From NCBI RefSeq assembly GCF_019222765.1, contig NZ_CP078145.1, positions 6,634,001-6,698,000 of the forward strand: 64,000 nucleotides of DNA. Reading direction: 5' to 3'. Numbering within the stretch: position 1 is the first letter of the stretch; every line of letters starts with the position of its first letter. This DNA is from Nocardia iowensis. Lineage in GTDB: Bacteria; Actinomycetota; Actinomycetes; Mycobacteriales; Mycobacteriaceae. Made by a program: the position numbers and the translations under genes. Below the pieces are notes generated by a model. That model searched no databases. It was not told where the DNA came from and saw only the letters and a list, made by a program, of their open reading frames with translations. Shown here piece after piece: positions 15,634 through 25,361 of this stretch.

Positions 15634-17475
15634 TCACGGGCGCAGGTAACGCACCTGGCGCGGCTTGGCTTCGGTATAGGCGGTGCGTCCGGACAGGTGT
15701 TCGGGGACGCCGACCTCCCACCACGCACCCGCTTCGGTCCAGCTCGACGGCTGGGTGCGGATCACGAGGACGGCCGGGCGGGACTCGCGGACGGCGGTCT
15801 TCCGCGCATCGGCGTAGGCGTCGCGGAATTCGTTCAGGTCGGTGGCGGTGAAGACGGCGCAGCCCAGCGCACGGGCGTGCGCGGCGAAGTCCACCCGCGG
15901 CGGCTCGTCGTGAGTGGTGCGGCAGTCGGCGTAGAAGTTGTTGAACGCCGCGCCGCCTTGCCCCTCCTGCAGGCGGGCGATCACCGCGTAGCCATCGTTG
16001 TCGCAGACGACCGCGACGAACGGGTGGCCCGCGAACGCCGCCGAGAACAGTTCGGAGTTCAGCATCAGGTAAGAACCGTCGCCGAGCATGGTGGTGACCA
16101 GGCCGTCGGTGTGTGCCATGGCCGCGCCCCAGGCACCGGCGAGCTCGTAGCCCATGCAGGAAAAGCCGTATTCGACGTCCATGGTCGGGGCGCCGCCCGG
16201 GGCGCGCCAACCGCCGATGAGTTCGCCGGGCAGGCCGCCCGAGGCGGTCATGACGTAGTCGTTGGGTTCGCTGAGTTCGTTGACGACGCCCACCACCTGG
16301 GCGTAGCTCGGCGTGCCCGGCGTGTGGGCGCGCAACTTGTCGATGTTGGCGTCCCAGCTACCGCGCTGAGCTGCGGCGCGGGCGGTCCACGTCGGGTCGA
16401 CGCGCCATTCGCGCAAGTGCCCGGCCAGGTCGCGGACCGTCGCCTCGGCGTCACCGACTATGGCGAGGGCACCGTGCTTGACCGCGTCGAACCGTGCCGT
16501 ATTGATGGTGACGAGGCGGACTTCTCGCGCGAAGACCGTCCACGAGGCCGTGGTGAAGTCCTGCAACCGGGTGCCGATGGCGAGGACCAGGTCGGCTTCG
16601 GACGCCATGGTGTTCGCCGATGTCGAGCCGGTGACACCGAGCGGACCGGCGTAGAGCGGATGCTCGTGCGGCACCAGCGTGCGCCCGGCTGTCGTCTCGA
16701 CGACCGGAATGCCGTGGCGCTCAGCGAATTCGAGGACGGTGCGGGCCGCACCCGAATAGCGGACACCGCCGCCGAGCACCAGCAGCGGCCTTGCCGAGTT
16801 GCGCAGAGCCTCGGCGGCATCGGCCGCTGCACGCTCGTCTGGCCGAGGACGTAGGACGCGATGAACGACCGGCTCGAACAGTGCGTCCGGGAAGTCGTAG
16901 GTCTCGGCTTGCACGTCTTGGGGCAGCGCGAGGGTCACCGGGCCTGCCTCGGCCGGGTCGGTGAGCACCCGGACCGCTTGGGGCAGAGTGGAAATCAGCT
17001 GCTCCGGGCGGGTGATCCGATCGAAATAGCGGCTCACCGCACGGAAGGCGTCGTTCACCGTCGCGGTCGCGTCGCCGAAGTGCTCGACCTGCTGGAGCAC
17101 GGGATCGGGTGCGCGGGTAGTGAAGGTGTCACCCGGGAGCAACAGCAGCGGAAGGCGATTCGCGTGCGCGACACCCGCGGCGGTCACCATGTTCAACGCG
17201 CCGGGGCCGATCGAGGAGGTGGCAACGCCGATCTGCCGTCGATGGGTCGCCTTGGCGTAACCGACGGCGGCCAGAGCCATGCCCTGCTCGGTGTGCCCAC
17301 GCCAGACCGGGATTTCGTCCCGCCGCTCCTGCAAAGCGGTGCCGAGGCCGAGCACATTGCCGTGGCCGAAGATGCCGAAAACGGCGGGAAACAACGGCAC
17401 TTCGCGGCCGTCGAGGGTTTCCGAACGTTGGGCGACCAACCAGGCCACCACTGCCTGTGCCGCGGTCAGTTTCAT
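15634..17475 (-). CDS. iolD: 3D-(3,5/4)-trihydroxycyclohexane-1,2-dione hydrolase
   Basis: ThDP-dependent ring-opening step of myo-inositol catabolism, giving 5-deoxy-glucuronate. The 613-residue protein has the ThDP-enzyme layout: N-terminal domain with the HTEQGMALAAVGYAKA glutamate region, a central NAD/FAD-like domain, and a C-terminal domain with the ThDP motif GDGSYLMLNSELFSAA. The start MKLTAAQAVVAWL at 17475 overlaps the iolB stop by 4 bp. It is the last gene of the operon. No clear terminator follows. Confidence 0.95.
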   Translation of the reverse strand: MKLTAAQAVVAWLVAQRSETLDGREVPLFPAVFGIFGHGNVLGLGTALQERRDEIPVWRGHTEQGMALAAVGYAKATHRRQIGVATSSIGPGALNMVTAAGVAHANRLPLLLLPGDTFTTRAPDPVLQQVEHFGDATATVNDAFRAVSRYFDRITRPEQLISTLPQAVRVLTDPAEAGPVTLALPQDVQAETYDFPDALFEPVVHRVLRPRPDERAAADAAEALRNSARPLLVLGGGVRYSGAARTVLEFAERHGIPVVETTAGRTLVPHEHPLYAGPLGVTGSTSANTMASEADLVLAIGTRLQDFTTASWTVFAREVRLVTINTARFDAVKHGALAIVGDAEATVRDLAGHLREWRVDPTWTARAAAQRGSWDANIDKLRAHTPGTPSYAQVVGVVNELSEPNDYVMTASGGLPGELIGGWRAPGGAPTMDVEYGFSCMGYELAGAWGAAMAHTDGLVTTMLGDGSYLMLNSELFSAAFAGHPFVAVVCDNDGYAVIARLQEGQGGAAFNNFYADCRTTHDEPPRVDFAAHARALGCAVFTATDLNEFRDAYADARKTAVRESRPAVLVIRTQPSSWTEAGAWWEVGVPEHLSGRTAYTEAKPRQVRYLRP

Positions 17476-18371
17476 CCGATCCGTCCTTCGTGATTGGTGA
17501 CCGGGCAGCGGGAATCCCGAGACTGTTCGTCCCAGCTGCCACGTACCCAGCTGTGTGCCGGGTCGTCGCAGAAGGCCATCGAACGATCCTCGGCGGGGCC
17601 CGCCAGCACGTTGAGGTAGTACATCGGATAGCCCGGTGCGGCGATGCACGGTCCGTGATAGCCGCGCGGGACCAGGAAGACATCACCGTCGCGCACGGTG
17701 ACGTTTTCGTCGATCGCGCCGTCGGCGGTGTAGGTGCGGTGGATCCCGAATCCCTCACGCGACGGCGTGGTTCCGTCGCGTCCGGCAATGCGGAAGTAGT
17801 AGATCTCCTCGTTGACGACCTCGCAGTCGCTCGCCTCGTCGTGCTTGTGCGGCGGATAGGAGGACCAGTTGCCGTCCGGGGTGATCAGCTCGCAGGCATT
17901 GAGCTTGTCGGCGTGGTCCCACGCGCCGGGGACGCCGAACTTGGTGACCTGGCGGGTGGCTCGGCCCGCGCCGCGGATATCGACCGGGACTTCCTCGGCC
18001 GGGCCGTATTTGGGTTCCAGGCGGTTGGTGCAACGCGCCATGGGGAGGGCGAGCTCGACGTCACCGTCGGCGGTGAGCTCGACCTCGGCGTCGCGCGGGA
18101 GGTAGGCGAAGTCCGTCACCCGGGTGAATACCGAAGCCCGGCCGGACAATTGGAACCTCATGCCGTCCACGCGCACGGTGCACGATCCGGCAAGCGGCAG
18201 GACGAACGCTTCGTACTCGCCCGTCTCGATTCTCCGCGTCGCACCGGCACGCAGCTTCAGCACTCGCAAGCCGGTATAGGTCCACCCGGCTTCCTCGGGG
18301 GTGAGCAGGATGGGATCGCCACCCTCGCTGAGCGTTCCAGCGGGCCGGTGCAGTGTCATCGCAGGCTTCAT
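17472..18371 (-). CDS. iolB: 5-deoxy-glucuronate isomerase
   Basis: Cupin-fold isomerase converting 5-deoxy-glucuronate to 2-deoxy-5-keto-gluconate. 299 residues with the family's segments YPPHKHDE (metal-ligand His/Glu), EEIYYFRI and GYHGPCIAAPGYPMYYLN. The ATG at 18371 has AAGGAGG 6 bases upstream. It overlaps both neighbours by 4 bp (ATGA), indicating translational coupling with the aldolase gene and iolD. Confidence 0.96.
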   Translation of the reverse strand: MKPAMTLHRPAGTLSEGGDPILLTPEEAGWTYTGLRVLKLRAGATRRIETGEYEAFVLPLAGSCTVRVDGMRFQLSGRASVFTRVTDFAYLPRDAEVELTADGDVELALPMARCTNRLEPKYGPAEEVPVDIRGAGRATRQVTKFGVPGAWDHADKLNACELITPDGNWSSYPPHKHDEASDCEVVNEEIYYFRIAGRDGTTPSREGFGIHRTYTADGAIDENVTVRDGDVFLVPRGYHGPCIAAPGYPMYYLNVLAGPAEDRSMAFCDDPAHSWVRGSWDEQSRDSRCPVTNHEGRIG

Positions 18372-19276
18372 CGAGCCTCCTTCAACATCTTGGCCGCCAC
18401 GTCGACGGCTGCGCCGACGTCGCCGTCGGGCGGATAGAGCAGGGTGCGGCCGACGACAAGCCCACGCACCACGTCGTGACCGAGGGCACCGTCCCAGAAC
18501 GCGAGGTCGGCCACCGGGTCGCCGGAGGGGGCGCCGCCCAGGACGACCACCGGCAAGGTGGTCGCGTCCAGAACGGAAACATCCTGTGGCGCAGGGATCT
18601 TCAGCCAGGTGTACGCGGAGGTGACGCCGAGGCCGGATGCCACGGTGATGGCTCGGGACAGCGAGGGCGCGTCCTTGCTCATCACCAGGGCACCGGAATC
18701 GTCGCGGTGGTACGGCAGCGGCTCGACCATGGCCATGAGGCCGTTCGCCGCGAGTTCGGAGACCGCCTGCGCGCACGCCTGCAATGTCGGCACCGTGCCC
18801 GCGTCGGAATCGACCAGGCGGAGCAGCATTTTGCCGCCGTCCAGACGGAACCGCGCCAGCGAGTCGGCGTCGTATCCGGTGAAGCGGTCGTCGATTTCCC
18901 ACTCGGCACCGGCCAGACCGCCACGGTTCATCGAGCCGATGACGACCTTGTCGTCCAACGCACCCAACAGCAGCAGTTCCTCCACCACGTCCGGCGAGCC
19001 GAGCACGCCGTCGACGTCCGGGTGGGCCAGCGCGATCAGCAGCCGCCCCAGCAGCGCGCGCCGGTCCGCCATGGCGGTCAGGTCCGAGCCGACGCCGAGC
19101 GCACCGCGGGCCGGGTGGTCCGCGGCGATCAGGAACAGGGTCTCCTTGCCCGCCAACAGGTTCGGGCGGCGGACCCGTTTCGCATAAGCCCGTTCGACCG
19201 CCGCCGGGTCCGTCGCGCGGACGCGCAGCAGTTCACGCCAGCGTTCGTCGGTCAACTGCACGGTAGGTTCTCCCAT
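18368..19276 (-). CDS. Class I aldolase-like (beta/alpha)8 barrel protein of the inositol operon
   Basis: 302-residue protein of the Cgl0158-type barrel family found in actinobacterial iol operons (ETLFLIAADHPARGALGVG, DDKVVIGSMNRGGLAG, TSAYTWLKIPAP). A Lys in TWLKIP sits where Schiff-base aldolases have theirs. By position it probably cleaves 2-deoxy-5-keto-gluconate 6-phosphate to DHAP and malonate semialdehyde, the job of IolJ elsewhere; this is inference. It overlaps iolB by 4 bp. The start MGEPTVQLTDERW at 19276 is preferred over a longer frame. Confidence 0.82.
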   Translation of the reverse strand: MGEPTVQLTDERWRELLRVRATDPAAVERAYAKRVRRPNLLAGKETLFLIAADHPARGALGVGSDLTAMADRRALLGRLLIALAHPDVDGVLGSPDVVEELLLLGALDDKVVIGSMNRGGLAGAEWEIDDRFTGYDADSLARFRLDGGKMLLRLVDSDAGTVPTLQACAQAVSELAANGLMAMVEPLPYHRDDSGALVMSKDAPSLSRAITVASGLGVTSAYTWLKIPAPQDVSVLDATTLPVVVLGGAPSGDPVADLAFWDGALGHDVVRGLVVGRTLLYPPDGDVGAAVDVAAKMLKEAR

Positions 19277-19295
19277 TCTGTCTTTGCGGTATGCC

Positions 19296-20234
19296 TCAGC
19301 GGCATAACAGTTCCTCGATTTCCGAGTTCGTCGGCATGGCATCCGCGCACGCCAGCCGGGACGCCACCAGGGCGCCCGCGGCGTTGGCGTAGGTGGCGAT
19401 GCGGTGCGGGTCCCAGTCCGAGAGCAGGCCGTGGATCAGCGCGCCGCCGAATCCATCGCCCGCGCCGAGTCCGCAGACCACCTCGACGCGGCACGGCGGC
19501 ACCGTCCAGCGTTCGTATTCGGTGGCGACGAGCACGCCCTCGGCGCCACGCTTGATCACCGCGAGGCGGACGCCGCGAGCCAGCAGTCGGTCGGCGGCCT
19601 CGTCGGGATCGGCTGTCCCGACGGCCACTTGGACCTCGGTGCGGTTGCCGACAACGACGTTCACGTGATCGACCAGCCAGCCGATCTCGGCCCGAGCGGT
19701 GTCGATATCCGGCCAGAACATCGGCCGGTAGTCGAGATCCAGCACGGTGTGCCCGTGGCGGGCCCGGCGTTCGAGAATCCGGCGCTGAGTGGTGCGGCCC
19801 GGCTCCGCGCTCACCCCGGTGCCGGTAACCCACAGCAGCGGAACCGAATCCACCACCTGCCACGGCACCTCGTCCTCGGTGAGGGTGAGATCCGGGGCGA
19901 TGGGCGCCCGATAGAACAGCAGCGGCGGATCGGCGGGCGGTTTCAGCTCGCAAAAGACCACCGGTGTCAACAGATCCGGCGCGGTCGTCACGTAGTCGGC
20001 CGATACGCCGAAATCCGCCAACGCTGTTCGGACGTAGTCGCCGAAGCCGTCCGGGCCCACCTTCGTCAGCACCGCGCTGCGGCGGCCCAGTCGCGCGGCG
20101 GCCACCGCGACGTTGGTCGCGGTGCCGCCCAGGAACTTCGCGAAGGACTCGACCTCGGCGAGCCCGACGCCGCTCTGCTGCGGGTAGAGATCGACGCCGA
20201 CCCGGCCGATCGTCAAGATCTCCAGGCCGGTCAC
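19296..20234 (-). CDS. iolC: 5-dehydro-2-deoxygluconokinase
   Basis: PfkB-family kinase phosphorylating 2-deoxy-5-keto-gluconate. 312 residues: N-terminal [14 protein letters not shown], substrate-site [15 protein letters not shown], and the PfkB signature [16 protein letters not shown] with the catalytic Asp. The GTG start at 20234 overlaps the ABC ATPase stop (GTGA), so transport and catabolism are coupled. Confidence 0.96.
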   Translation of the reverse strand: MTGLEILTIGRVGVDLYPQQSGVGLAEVESFAKFLGGTATNVAVAAARLGRRSAVLTKVGPDGFGDYVRTALADFGVSADYVTTAPDLLTPVVFCELKPPADPPLLFYRAPIAPDLTLTEDEVPWQVVDSVPLLWVTGTGVSAEPGRTTQRRILERRARHGHTVLDLDYRPMFWPDIDTARAEIGWLVDHVNVVVGNRTEVQVAVGTADPDEAADRLLARGVRLAVIKRGAEGVLVATEYERWTVPPCRVEVVCGLGAGDGFGGALIHGLLSDWDPHRIATYANAAGALVASRLACADAMPTNSEIEELLCR

Positions 20235-21061
20235 GAGACAACCCGCTGCAGTTCGTGCTGCAACGCGTCCAGCTCGGCCCCGCCCGCCATCTGCCGCGTC
20301 AACTCCGACAGATCTATCTCGGTTTTCTCGTACGAGCCGAGCATCGTGCCGCGTTTCAGCAGCAGGAACCGGTCGCCGACCGGGAAGGCGTGGTGCGGGT
20401 TGTGGGTGATCAGGATGACCCCGAGCCCCCGATCGCGCGCCTGGACAACGTACTTCAGCACCACCCCGGCCTGCTTCACGCCGAGTGCGGCGGTGGGCTC
20501 GTCGAGGATCAGCACCTTGGCGCCGTAATGCACGGCTCGCGCGATGGCGACGCACTGGCGCTGTCCACCGGACAGCGTGCCGACCGGCTGCTCCATGTCG
20601 CGGAGCTCGATACCCATGTCCGCCAACCCTTGTCGCGCAATCTCCCGCCCCTTCTTGCGGTCGAGCAGGCGGAAGGGGCCGCTGGTCGGCTCCGAGCCGA
20701 GCACGAAGTTGCGCCAGACGCTCATCAACGGCACCACCGCCAGGTCCTGATAGACGGTGGCGATGCCGTGATCCAATGCCGCACGCGGCGAGGACAATCG
20801 GACCGGCTGTCCGTCGATCCGCAGCTCGCCGCGGTCGTGCTGGTGCACGCCCGCCAGGATCTTGATGAGCGTCGACTTGCCCGCGCCGTTGTCACCGAGG
20901 ATGCAGGTGACCTCGCCCGCGTTCACCACGGTGGACACGTCCTGCAGCGCTACGACGCCACCGTAGCTCTTGCCGATATCAACGGCCTCGATCAGTGGAG
21001 TTGGCCCACCCGTCGCCCGGCCGCCGCCGCTCATCGAATCGCTGCGCGATGCTTCACTCAT
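20231..21061 (-). CDS. Sugar ABC transporter ATP-binding protein
   Basis: 276-residue ATPase that powers inositol uptake with the next two genes. Walker [10 protein letters not shown] at 56-64, signature LSGGQRQ, Walker [13 protein letters not shown], and the switch His in [10 protein letters not shown]. It has only one nucleotide-binding domain, unlike the double-domain RbsA/IatA proteins, and resembles the FrcA type; a homodimer is expected. It overlaps the permease gene by 4 bp. Confidence 0.94.
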   Translation of the reverse strand: MSEASRSDSMSGGGRATGGPTPLIEAVDIGKSYGGVVALQDVSTVVNAGEVTCILGDNGAGKSTLIKILAGVHQHDRGELRIDGQPVRLSSPRAALDHGIATVYQDLAVVPLMSVWRNFVLGSEPTSGPFRLLDRKKGREIARQGLADMGIELRDMEQPVGTLSGGQRQCVAIARAVHYGAKVLILDEPTAALGVKQAGVVLKYVVQARDRGLGVILITHNPHHAFPVGDRFLLLKRGTMLGSYEKTEIDLSELTRQMAGGAELDALQHELQRVVS

Positions 21062-22110
21062 CGGCGTACCCTTTCGGCTCGCTTCTGGAATCTGTTGTTG
21101 ACCAACACCGCCGCCAGCAGCAGCACGCCGAGGAACAGCATGAACCAGTCACTGTCCCAGCGCGCGAACACAATTCCCTGCCGCGCCATGCCAAAGATCA
21201 GCGCACCGATCGCGGCGCCGATGGCCGAACCGAAACCGCCGGTCAGCAGACAGCCGCCGACAACCGCGGCAATGATGTAGTGCAGTTCGAGCCCGACTCC
21301 CTGATTGGCCTGCACACTGGTGAAACGCAGGATGCTGCAGGAGCCGACCACCCAACCGGCGAACGCGGTGGTCATGAAGAGCACGATCTTCGTCCGATCC
21401 GCCGGCACACCGACGGCACGCGCGTTCGTCAATGAGCCGCCCACCGCGAAGATCCAGTTGCCGAACTTGGTGCGCACCAGCACGATCGCGGCGATGGCGG
21501 TCAACACGATCCACCAGACGACCGAGGCCTGGATGCGAGCATCACCGATGTTCAACGTCGAGGCGAACACCCAGCCTGCCGAGTTGTAGCCGTCCGCGCT
21601 CCGAATCCCGGACACCTGAACGGTTCCGGTGACCAGCCGCGTGACGCCGAGGTTCAGACCCTGCAGCGCAAGGAAAGTGCCGAGCGTGACGATGAAACTC
21701 GGCAAACCCGTGCGCATCACGAGCCAGCCGTTGAACGCGCCGACGAGCAGCGCCAGTACCAGCGAGGCCAGCAGGGCGAACCAGACGTTCCAGCCCGCGT
21801 GCACCGCGAGCAACGCGGTAACCAGCGCGGTCGACGCGGTCATCACGCCCGCCGACAGGTCGAACTCCCCACCGATCATCAACAGCGCCACCGCGACCGC
21901 CATGATGCCGAGCGTCGACGAATCGTCCAGCCAGGTCGCGATGCCCAGCGGACTCAGGAAGCGATCGGTGATGATCGAGAAGAACACGAACACGAGCAGC
22001 GCGCCGAGCGCGGCACCGATCTCCGGCCGGACGACCAGCCGCTGCATCAGCGTCGGCCCCTTCGGTTGCGAGCCCGGCGCGGCCTCGGATGTTTTTGTGG
22101 CAACAGTCAT
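21058..22110 (-). CDS. Sugar (inositol) ABC transporter permease
   Basis: 350-residue membrane protein of the RbsC/FrcB branch of carbohydrate uptake permeases. About ten hydrophobic helices; signature [21 protein letters not shown] and the later [15 protein letters not shown]. The ATG at 22110 has AGGAG upstream; a much longer in-frame extension to 22557 runs through the binding-protein gene in another frame and is rejected. Inositol as substrate is inferred from the operon. Confidence 0.93.
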   Translation of the reverse strand: MTVATKTSEAAPGSQPKGPTLMQRLVVRPEIGAALGALLVFVFFSIITDRFLSPLGIATWLDDSSTLGIMAVAVALLMIGGEFDLSAGVMTASTALVTALLAVHAGWNVWFALLASLVLALLVGAFNGWLVMRTGLPSFIVTLGTFLALQGLNLGVTRLVTGTVQVSGIRSADGYNSAGWVFASTLNIGDARIQASVVWWIVLTAIAAIVLVRTKFGNWIFAVGGSLTNARAVGVPADRTKIVLFMTTAFAGWVVGSCSILRFTSVQANQGVGLELHYIIAAVVGGCLLTGGFGSAIGAAIGALIFGMARQGIVFARWDSDWFMLFLGVLLLAAVLVNNRFQKRAERVRR

Positions 22111-22127
22111 TTCATCCACTCCTGACC

Positions 22128-23132
22128 TCAGCGCGTGCCCTGTGCCACGAGCGCGGCGACGGCATCGACGTTGTTCTTGTCGACGAAGGCCGGACCCGTC
22201 TGCACCGGTGCGCCACCACCGACGGTGTTCAGGTTCGTCCGGTAGGCCTGCAGCAACACCACGGGCAGATAGCCCTGCTCGTACTGCTGCTGGTCGACGG
22301 CGAACAACAGCTTGCCCGCGCGAATGGCCTCGACCACATCGGTGTTGAGGTCGAACGTCGCGACCGTCGCGCCGGACTGTGACTCCTTCACCCCGTCCAC
22401 CGCACGGGCGGCGACCTGCGAATTCAGCGTCAGTACGGCGTCGATGGACCGGTCGGCCTCCAGTGCGCCCTTGATGCGGGACTGGGCGTCGGTCGGGTTG
22501 TTGATGTCCACCTGCAACGTCGTGCCGTTGCCGAAGGCCTTGGTCGCACCCTCGCACCGCTGGTTGGCGCCGATATTGCCCGCCTCGTGGATCACGCAGA
22601 GCAGCTTCTTGCGCCCGGAGTCGGCGAGGCGTTTGCCCGCCGCCTGCCCGGCCAGCGACTCGCTTTGCCCCACATGGCCGATGGCGCCGTACTTGCTGCT
22701 CTCGCTCTCGCCCGAGTTGATGGTCACCACCGGGATGCCCGCGGCTACCGCCTTTTCGAGCGAGGGCCGCAGCGCGTCGGGGTTGGCCATCGAGACGACG
22801 AGCCCGTCGACTCCCTGCGCGACCGCGTTGTCTATGAGCTTCGCCTGCTGGCCAGGGTCACCTGCGGAGTTGTATTCGACACGGACGCCGAGATCTTTGC
22901 CCGCCGCCTCCGCGCCGTTCTTGACGACGTTCCAGAAGGCGTCACCCGGACTGCCGTGCGTGACCACCGCTACGGAGTTCAATTTGCCTGCGGCCACCGG
23001 GGATTGGGTCGGTGCGGGCACGTCGGCGCCGGGTCCGCTGCAGGCGGCGAGTACCGTCGCGGCGGCGAGCCAGGGCAGTAGGCGGCGCGAGCGCTGCCAC
23101 CCTCGGCGAACTCGAAGAGACATCGTTGTCAT
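22128..23132 (-). CDS. Sugar ABC transporter substrate-binding lipoprotein
   Basis: 334-residue periplasmic-binding-protein type I (RbsB-like) lipoprotein. The signal peptide ends in a lipobox (VLAAC, Cys31). The mature part has TINSGESESSKYGAIGHVGQ and TFDLNTDVVEAIRAGKLLFAVDQQQY, typical of inositol and ribose binders. Anchored outside the membrane, it would deliver inositol to the permease. ATG at 23132 chosen; an in-frame ATG at 23123 is also possible. Confidence 0.93.
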   Translation of the reverse strand: MTTMSLRVRRGWQRSRRLLPWLAAATVLAACSGPGADVPAPTQSPVAAGKLNSVAVVTHGSPGDAFWNVVKNGAEAAGKDLGVRVEYNSAGDPGQQAKLIDNAVAQGVDGLVVSMANPDALRPSLEKAVAAGIPVVTINSGESESSKYGAIGHVGQSESLAGQAAGKRLADSGRKKLLCVIHEAGNIGANQRCEGATKAFGNGTTLQVDINNPTDAQSRIKGALEADRSIDAVLTLNSQVAARAVDGVKESQSGATVATFDLNTDVVEAIRAGKLLFAVDQQQYEQGYLPVVLLQAYRTNLNTVGGGAPVQTGPAFVDKNNVDAVAALVAQGTR

Positions 23133-23141
23133 CACTTCCCA

Positions 23142-24032
23142 CTAGATTCGTGCGGTGGCGAGGCCCGCGAGGTGGCGCAGGCTGCGTTCGGTATCCCGAC
23201 TCGGCAACGCTGCCGAGTCGGTCGGCTGCAGGGCGGTGTCCTGCTCCATCACGTACCAGCCTCGGTAACCGGCTGCCTGCATGCCGTGCACCAGGGCGGC
23301 GATGTCGACATCACCCTCGCCAAGCGGAACATAGAGGCCACGCCGGACGGCCTCGCTGTATTCCATTGCGCCACCGCGTACTTCGTCGGCCACCGCGCTG
23401 CGGACATCCTTCAGGTGAATGTGCCCGATGCGCCCGGCATGTCGCCGCGCGAGCAGCACCGGGTCGGTGCCGCCGATCAGCAGGTGGCCGGTATCGAGAC
23501 AGATGTCGAGGTCGGAATCGGCGAGGAAGCGTTCGACTTCCGGTTCGGTCTCCACATGCGTGCCGACGTGTGGGTGCAGCACCGTGCGCAGGCCGTGCTC
23601 GGCGGCGATGTCGCGGATCGCGGCGGCGGTGTCGATGAGCGTGCGCCACTCGGTTTCGCTCAGCCGCGGGCGAGCGTCGTACCCGCCGAGACCGGTCGCC
23701 GCGGCGAGCACGAGCACATCGGCTCCGGTCGCGGCGAACAACGCGGCGGTGTCCTTCGCCTCCGCGAGCGCGCGCTCCGGTTCGTCGTGCAGGACCAGCG
23801 CGAGGAACCCGCCCACCGAGGAGATGCCGAAGGTGCCGAGCAGCGACCGTAACTCGTCCGGGTCGCGCGGGAGGTAGCCCGGTGGGCCGAGTTCGGTCGC
23901 GGACAGGCCGAGCGCGGCCATTTCCGCGAGGACAGTGCGCGCGTCGAGCACGTGCCCCCAACCGGGAACTTCGCAGACTCCCCAGGAGATTGGCGCGGCC
24001 GCGATGCGCAGCGGGTAGAGCGGTTCGGTCAT
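23142..24032 (-). CDS. iolE: Inosose dehydratase-like sugar isomerase (IolE family)
   Basis: 296-residue TIM-barrel protein of the AP-endonuclease 2 family, predicted to dehydrate 2-keto-myo-inositol, the step before IolD. Visible features: AAAPISWGVCEVPGWG, VLHPHVGTHVET, ICLDTGHLLIGG and GHIHLKDVR with metal-ligand His, Asp and Glu. GGAGAAG precedes the ATG at 24032. First gene of the eight-gene operon; the GAGCGCTC operators lie 29-60 bp upstream. In-frame ATGs within the operators are rejected as starts. Confidence 0.92.
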   Translation of the reverse strand: MTEPLYPLRIAAAPISWGVCEVPGWGHVLDARTVLAEMAALGLSATELGPPGYLPRDPDELRSLLGTFGISSVGGFLALVLHDEPERALAEAKDTAALFAATGADVLVLAAATGLGGYDARPRLSETEWRTLIDTAAAIRDIAAEHGLRTVLHPHVGTHVETEPEVERFLADSDLDICLDTGHLLIGGTDPVLLARRHAGRIGHIHLKDVRSAVADEVRGGAMEYSEAVRRGLYVPLGEGDVDIAALVHGMQAAGYRGWYVMEQDTALQPTDSAALPSRDTERSLRHLAGLATARI

Positions 24033-24060
24033 CAGGACTTCTCCGACCTTCGATGTCGAG

Positions 24061-24092
24061 TTGGAGCGCTCCAAGCGATTGGAGCGCTCCAA
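24061..24092. promoter_or_regulatory. Tandem LacI-type operators before iolE
   Basis: Two copies of the perfect 14-bp palindrome TTGGAGCGCTCCAA (24061-24074 and 24079-24092), centres 18 bp apart. GAGCGCTC-centred palindromes are characteristic of LacI-family regulators, and such a gene lies 200 bp away. The second copy is followed by AACTATGTAA. Likely operators of the iol operon. Confidence 0.85.
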
Positions 24093-24214
24093 CTATGTAA
24101 CGTGGGTCATAGTGTGTCAAGAGGTTCACCGTTGTCCAGAATATCGCTACTACCAGGTAATATCCTGGCTTCCATGAGAAACGCCAGGAAACTCGGAGCC
24201 GAAGAATGTCCGGT

Positions 24215-24226
24215 TAGAGCGCTCTA
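24215..24226. promoter_or_regulatory. LacI-type operator before the regulator gene
   Basis: Perfect palindrome TAGAGCGCTCTA, sharing the GAGCGCTC core with the two sites before iolE, 70 bp upstream of the regulator's ATG. Suggests autoregulation. Confidence 0.75.
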
Positions 24227-24295
24227 TTGATTAGCACTCGCCGACCTTGTAACGTCCGACACGGCACGGATCACCGAACCCGGAACGGAGGCGAC

Positions 24296-25300
24296 ATGGC
24301 GCGCCCGACCATGGAAGACGTCGCCGAGCGCGCCGGCGTCTCCCGCGCCCTCGTCTCGCTCGTCATGCGCAACTCACCGAAGGTGAGCGAGCATCGGCGC
24401 CGCGCCGTGCTGGAAGCCGCCAAAGAACTCGGCTATCAGCCGCACATCATGGCGCGCTCGCTGGCCAGCCGGACCTCGAACATCGTCGGCGTCATGGTCT
24501 CCGACCTACGCAACGCCTTCTTCGCCGACGTCGTCGAGGGAATGGACACGGCCGCCCAGGAATCCGGCCTCGAGCTGATCCTCAATACCGGCCGCCGCAG
24601 CGCGGCCCGCGAGCGCACCGCGTTGGAGAGCCTGCTCGCATTCCGCCCCGGCGGCATCATCCTGCTCTCCCCGATCCTGCCCGCCGCCGCCATTCGCGAT
24701 GCGGCGCAACAGGCTCCGATCGTTCTCGTGTCCCGTGGCTCGGCCATCGCCGAGGTCGATACGGTCAACGACGACGGCGAAACGGGTGCCGGACTGGCCG
24801 TGGATCACCTTGCGTCCCTTGGGCATCGACGCATCGTGCACCTCGACGGCGGCAGCGCGTTCACCGCTCCGCCCCGCCGCAAGGGTTACCGCGCCGCCAT
24901 GGAGCGGCACGGACTCGAGCCGATGGTCATACCGAGCGAACACACCGACTCCGCGGGTATGGCCGCAGTGCAGAAGCTGCTGAACCTCTTCTCTCGCGAC
25001 AACTTCCCCACCGCCCTGGTCTGCGGCAACGACTTCAACGCCGTCGGCGCCATGTCAGCACTGGAAGAGGCTGGTCTACGAGTCCCCGACGACGTCTCCA
25101 TCGTCGGCTACGACAACACCTCCCTCGCCGCACTCCGCCACGTCTCTCTGACGACCATCGACCAGCCACGCGTCCAAATGGGCCGCCTCGCCATCGAAGC
25201 ACTCGTCGAACGCCTCCACGCCGACCGCACCGCCCCGGTCCGTCGCCGCCTACAACCTTCCCTTGTCGTCCGCTCGACTACGAGTACCCCGAGCAATTGA
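24296..25300 (+). CDS. LacI family regulator of the inositol locus
   Basis: 334-residue repressor. Helix-turn-helix at residues 1-50 (MARPTMEDVAERAGVSRALVSLVMRN, with the hinge ARSLASRTSNIVGVM), then a periplasmic-binding-protein-like effector domain with SIVGYDNTSLAAL and TIDQPR. ACGGAGG precedes the ATG at 24296. It is divergent from the iolE operon and 61 bp upstream of iolG. Probably senses inositol or a catabolite and acts on the three GAGCGCTC sites. Corynebacterium uses a GntR-type IolR instead. Confidence 0.94.
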   Translation: MARPTMEDVAERAGVSRALVSLVMRNSPKVSEHRRRAVLEAAKELGYQPHIMARSLASRTSNIVGVMVSDLRNAFFADVVEGMDTAAQESGLELILNTGRRSAARERTALESLLAFRPGGIILLSPILPAAAIRDAAQQAPIVLVSRGSAIAEVDTVNDDGETGAGLAVDHLASLGHRRIVHLDGGSAFTAPPRRKGYRAAMERHGLEPMVIPSEHTDSAGMAAVQKLLNLFSRDNFPTALVCGNDFNAVGAMSALEEAGLRVPDDVSIVGYDNTSLAALRHVSLTTIDQPRVQMGRLAIEALVERLHADRTAPVRRRLQPSLVVRSTTSTPSN

Positions 25301-25361
25301 GCTGCACCTGCTTTCGAGCAGGTCCCCACCGCACGTCCGAATTTCACCAGGAGGAAAGTCG

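Noticed and set aside
15097..16854. 585-codon open frame on the plus strand
   Set aside because: Antisense to iolD and the Imm-5-like gene; composition-driven, with no motif.
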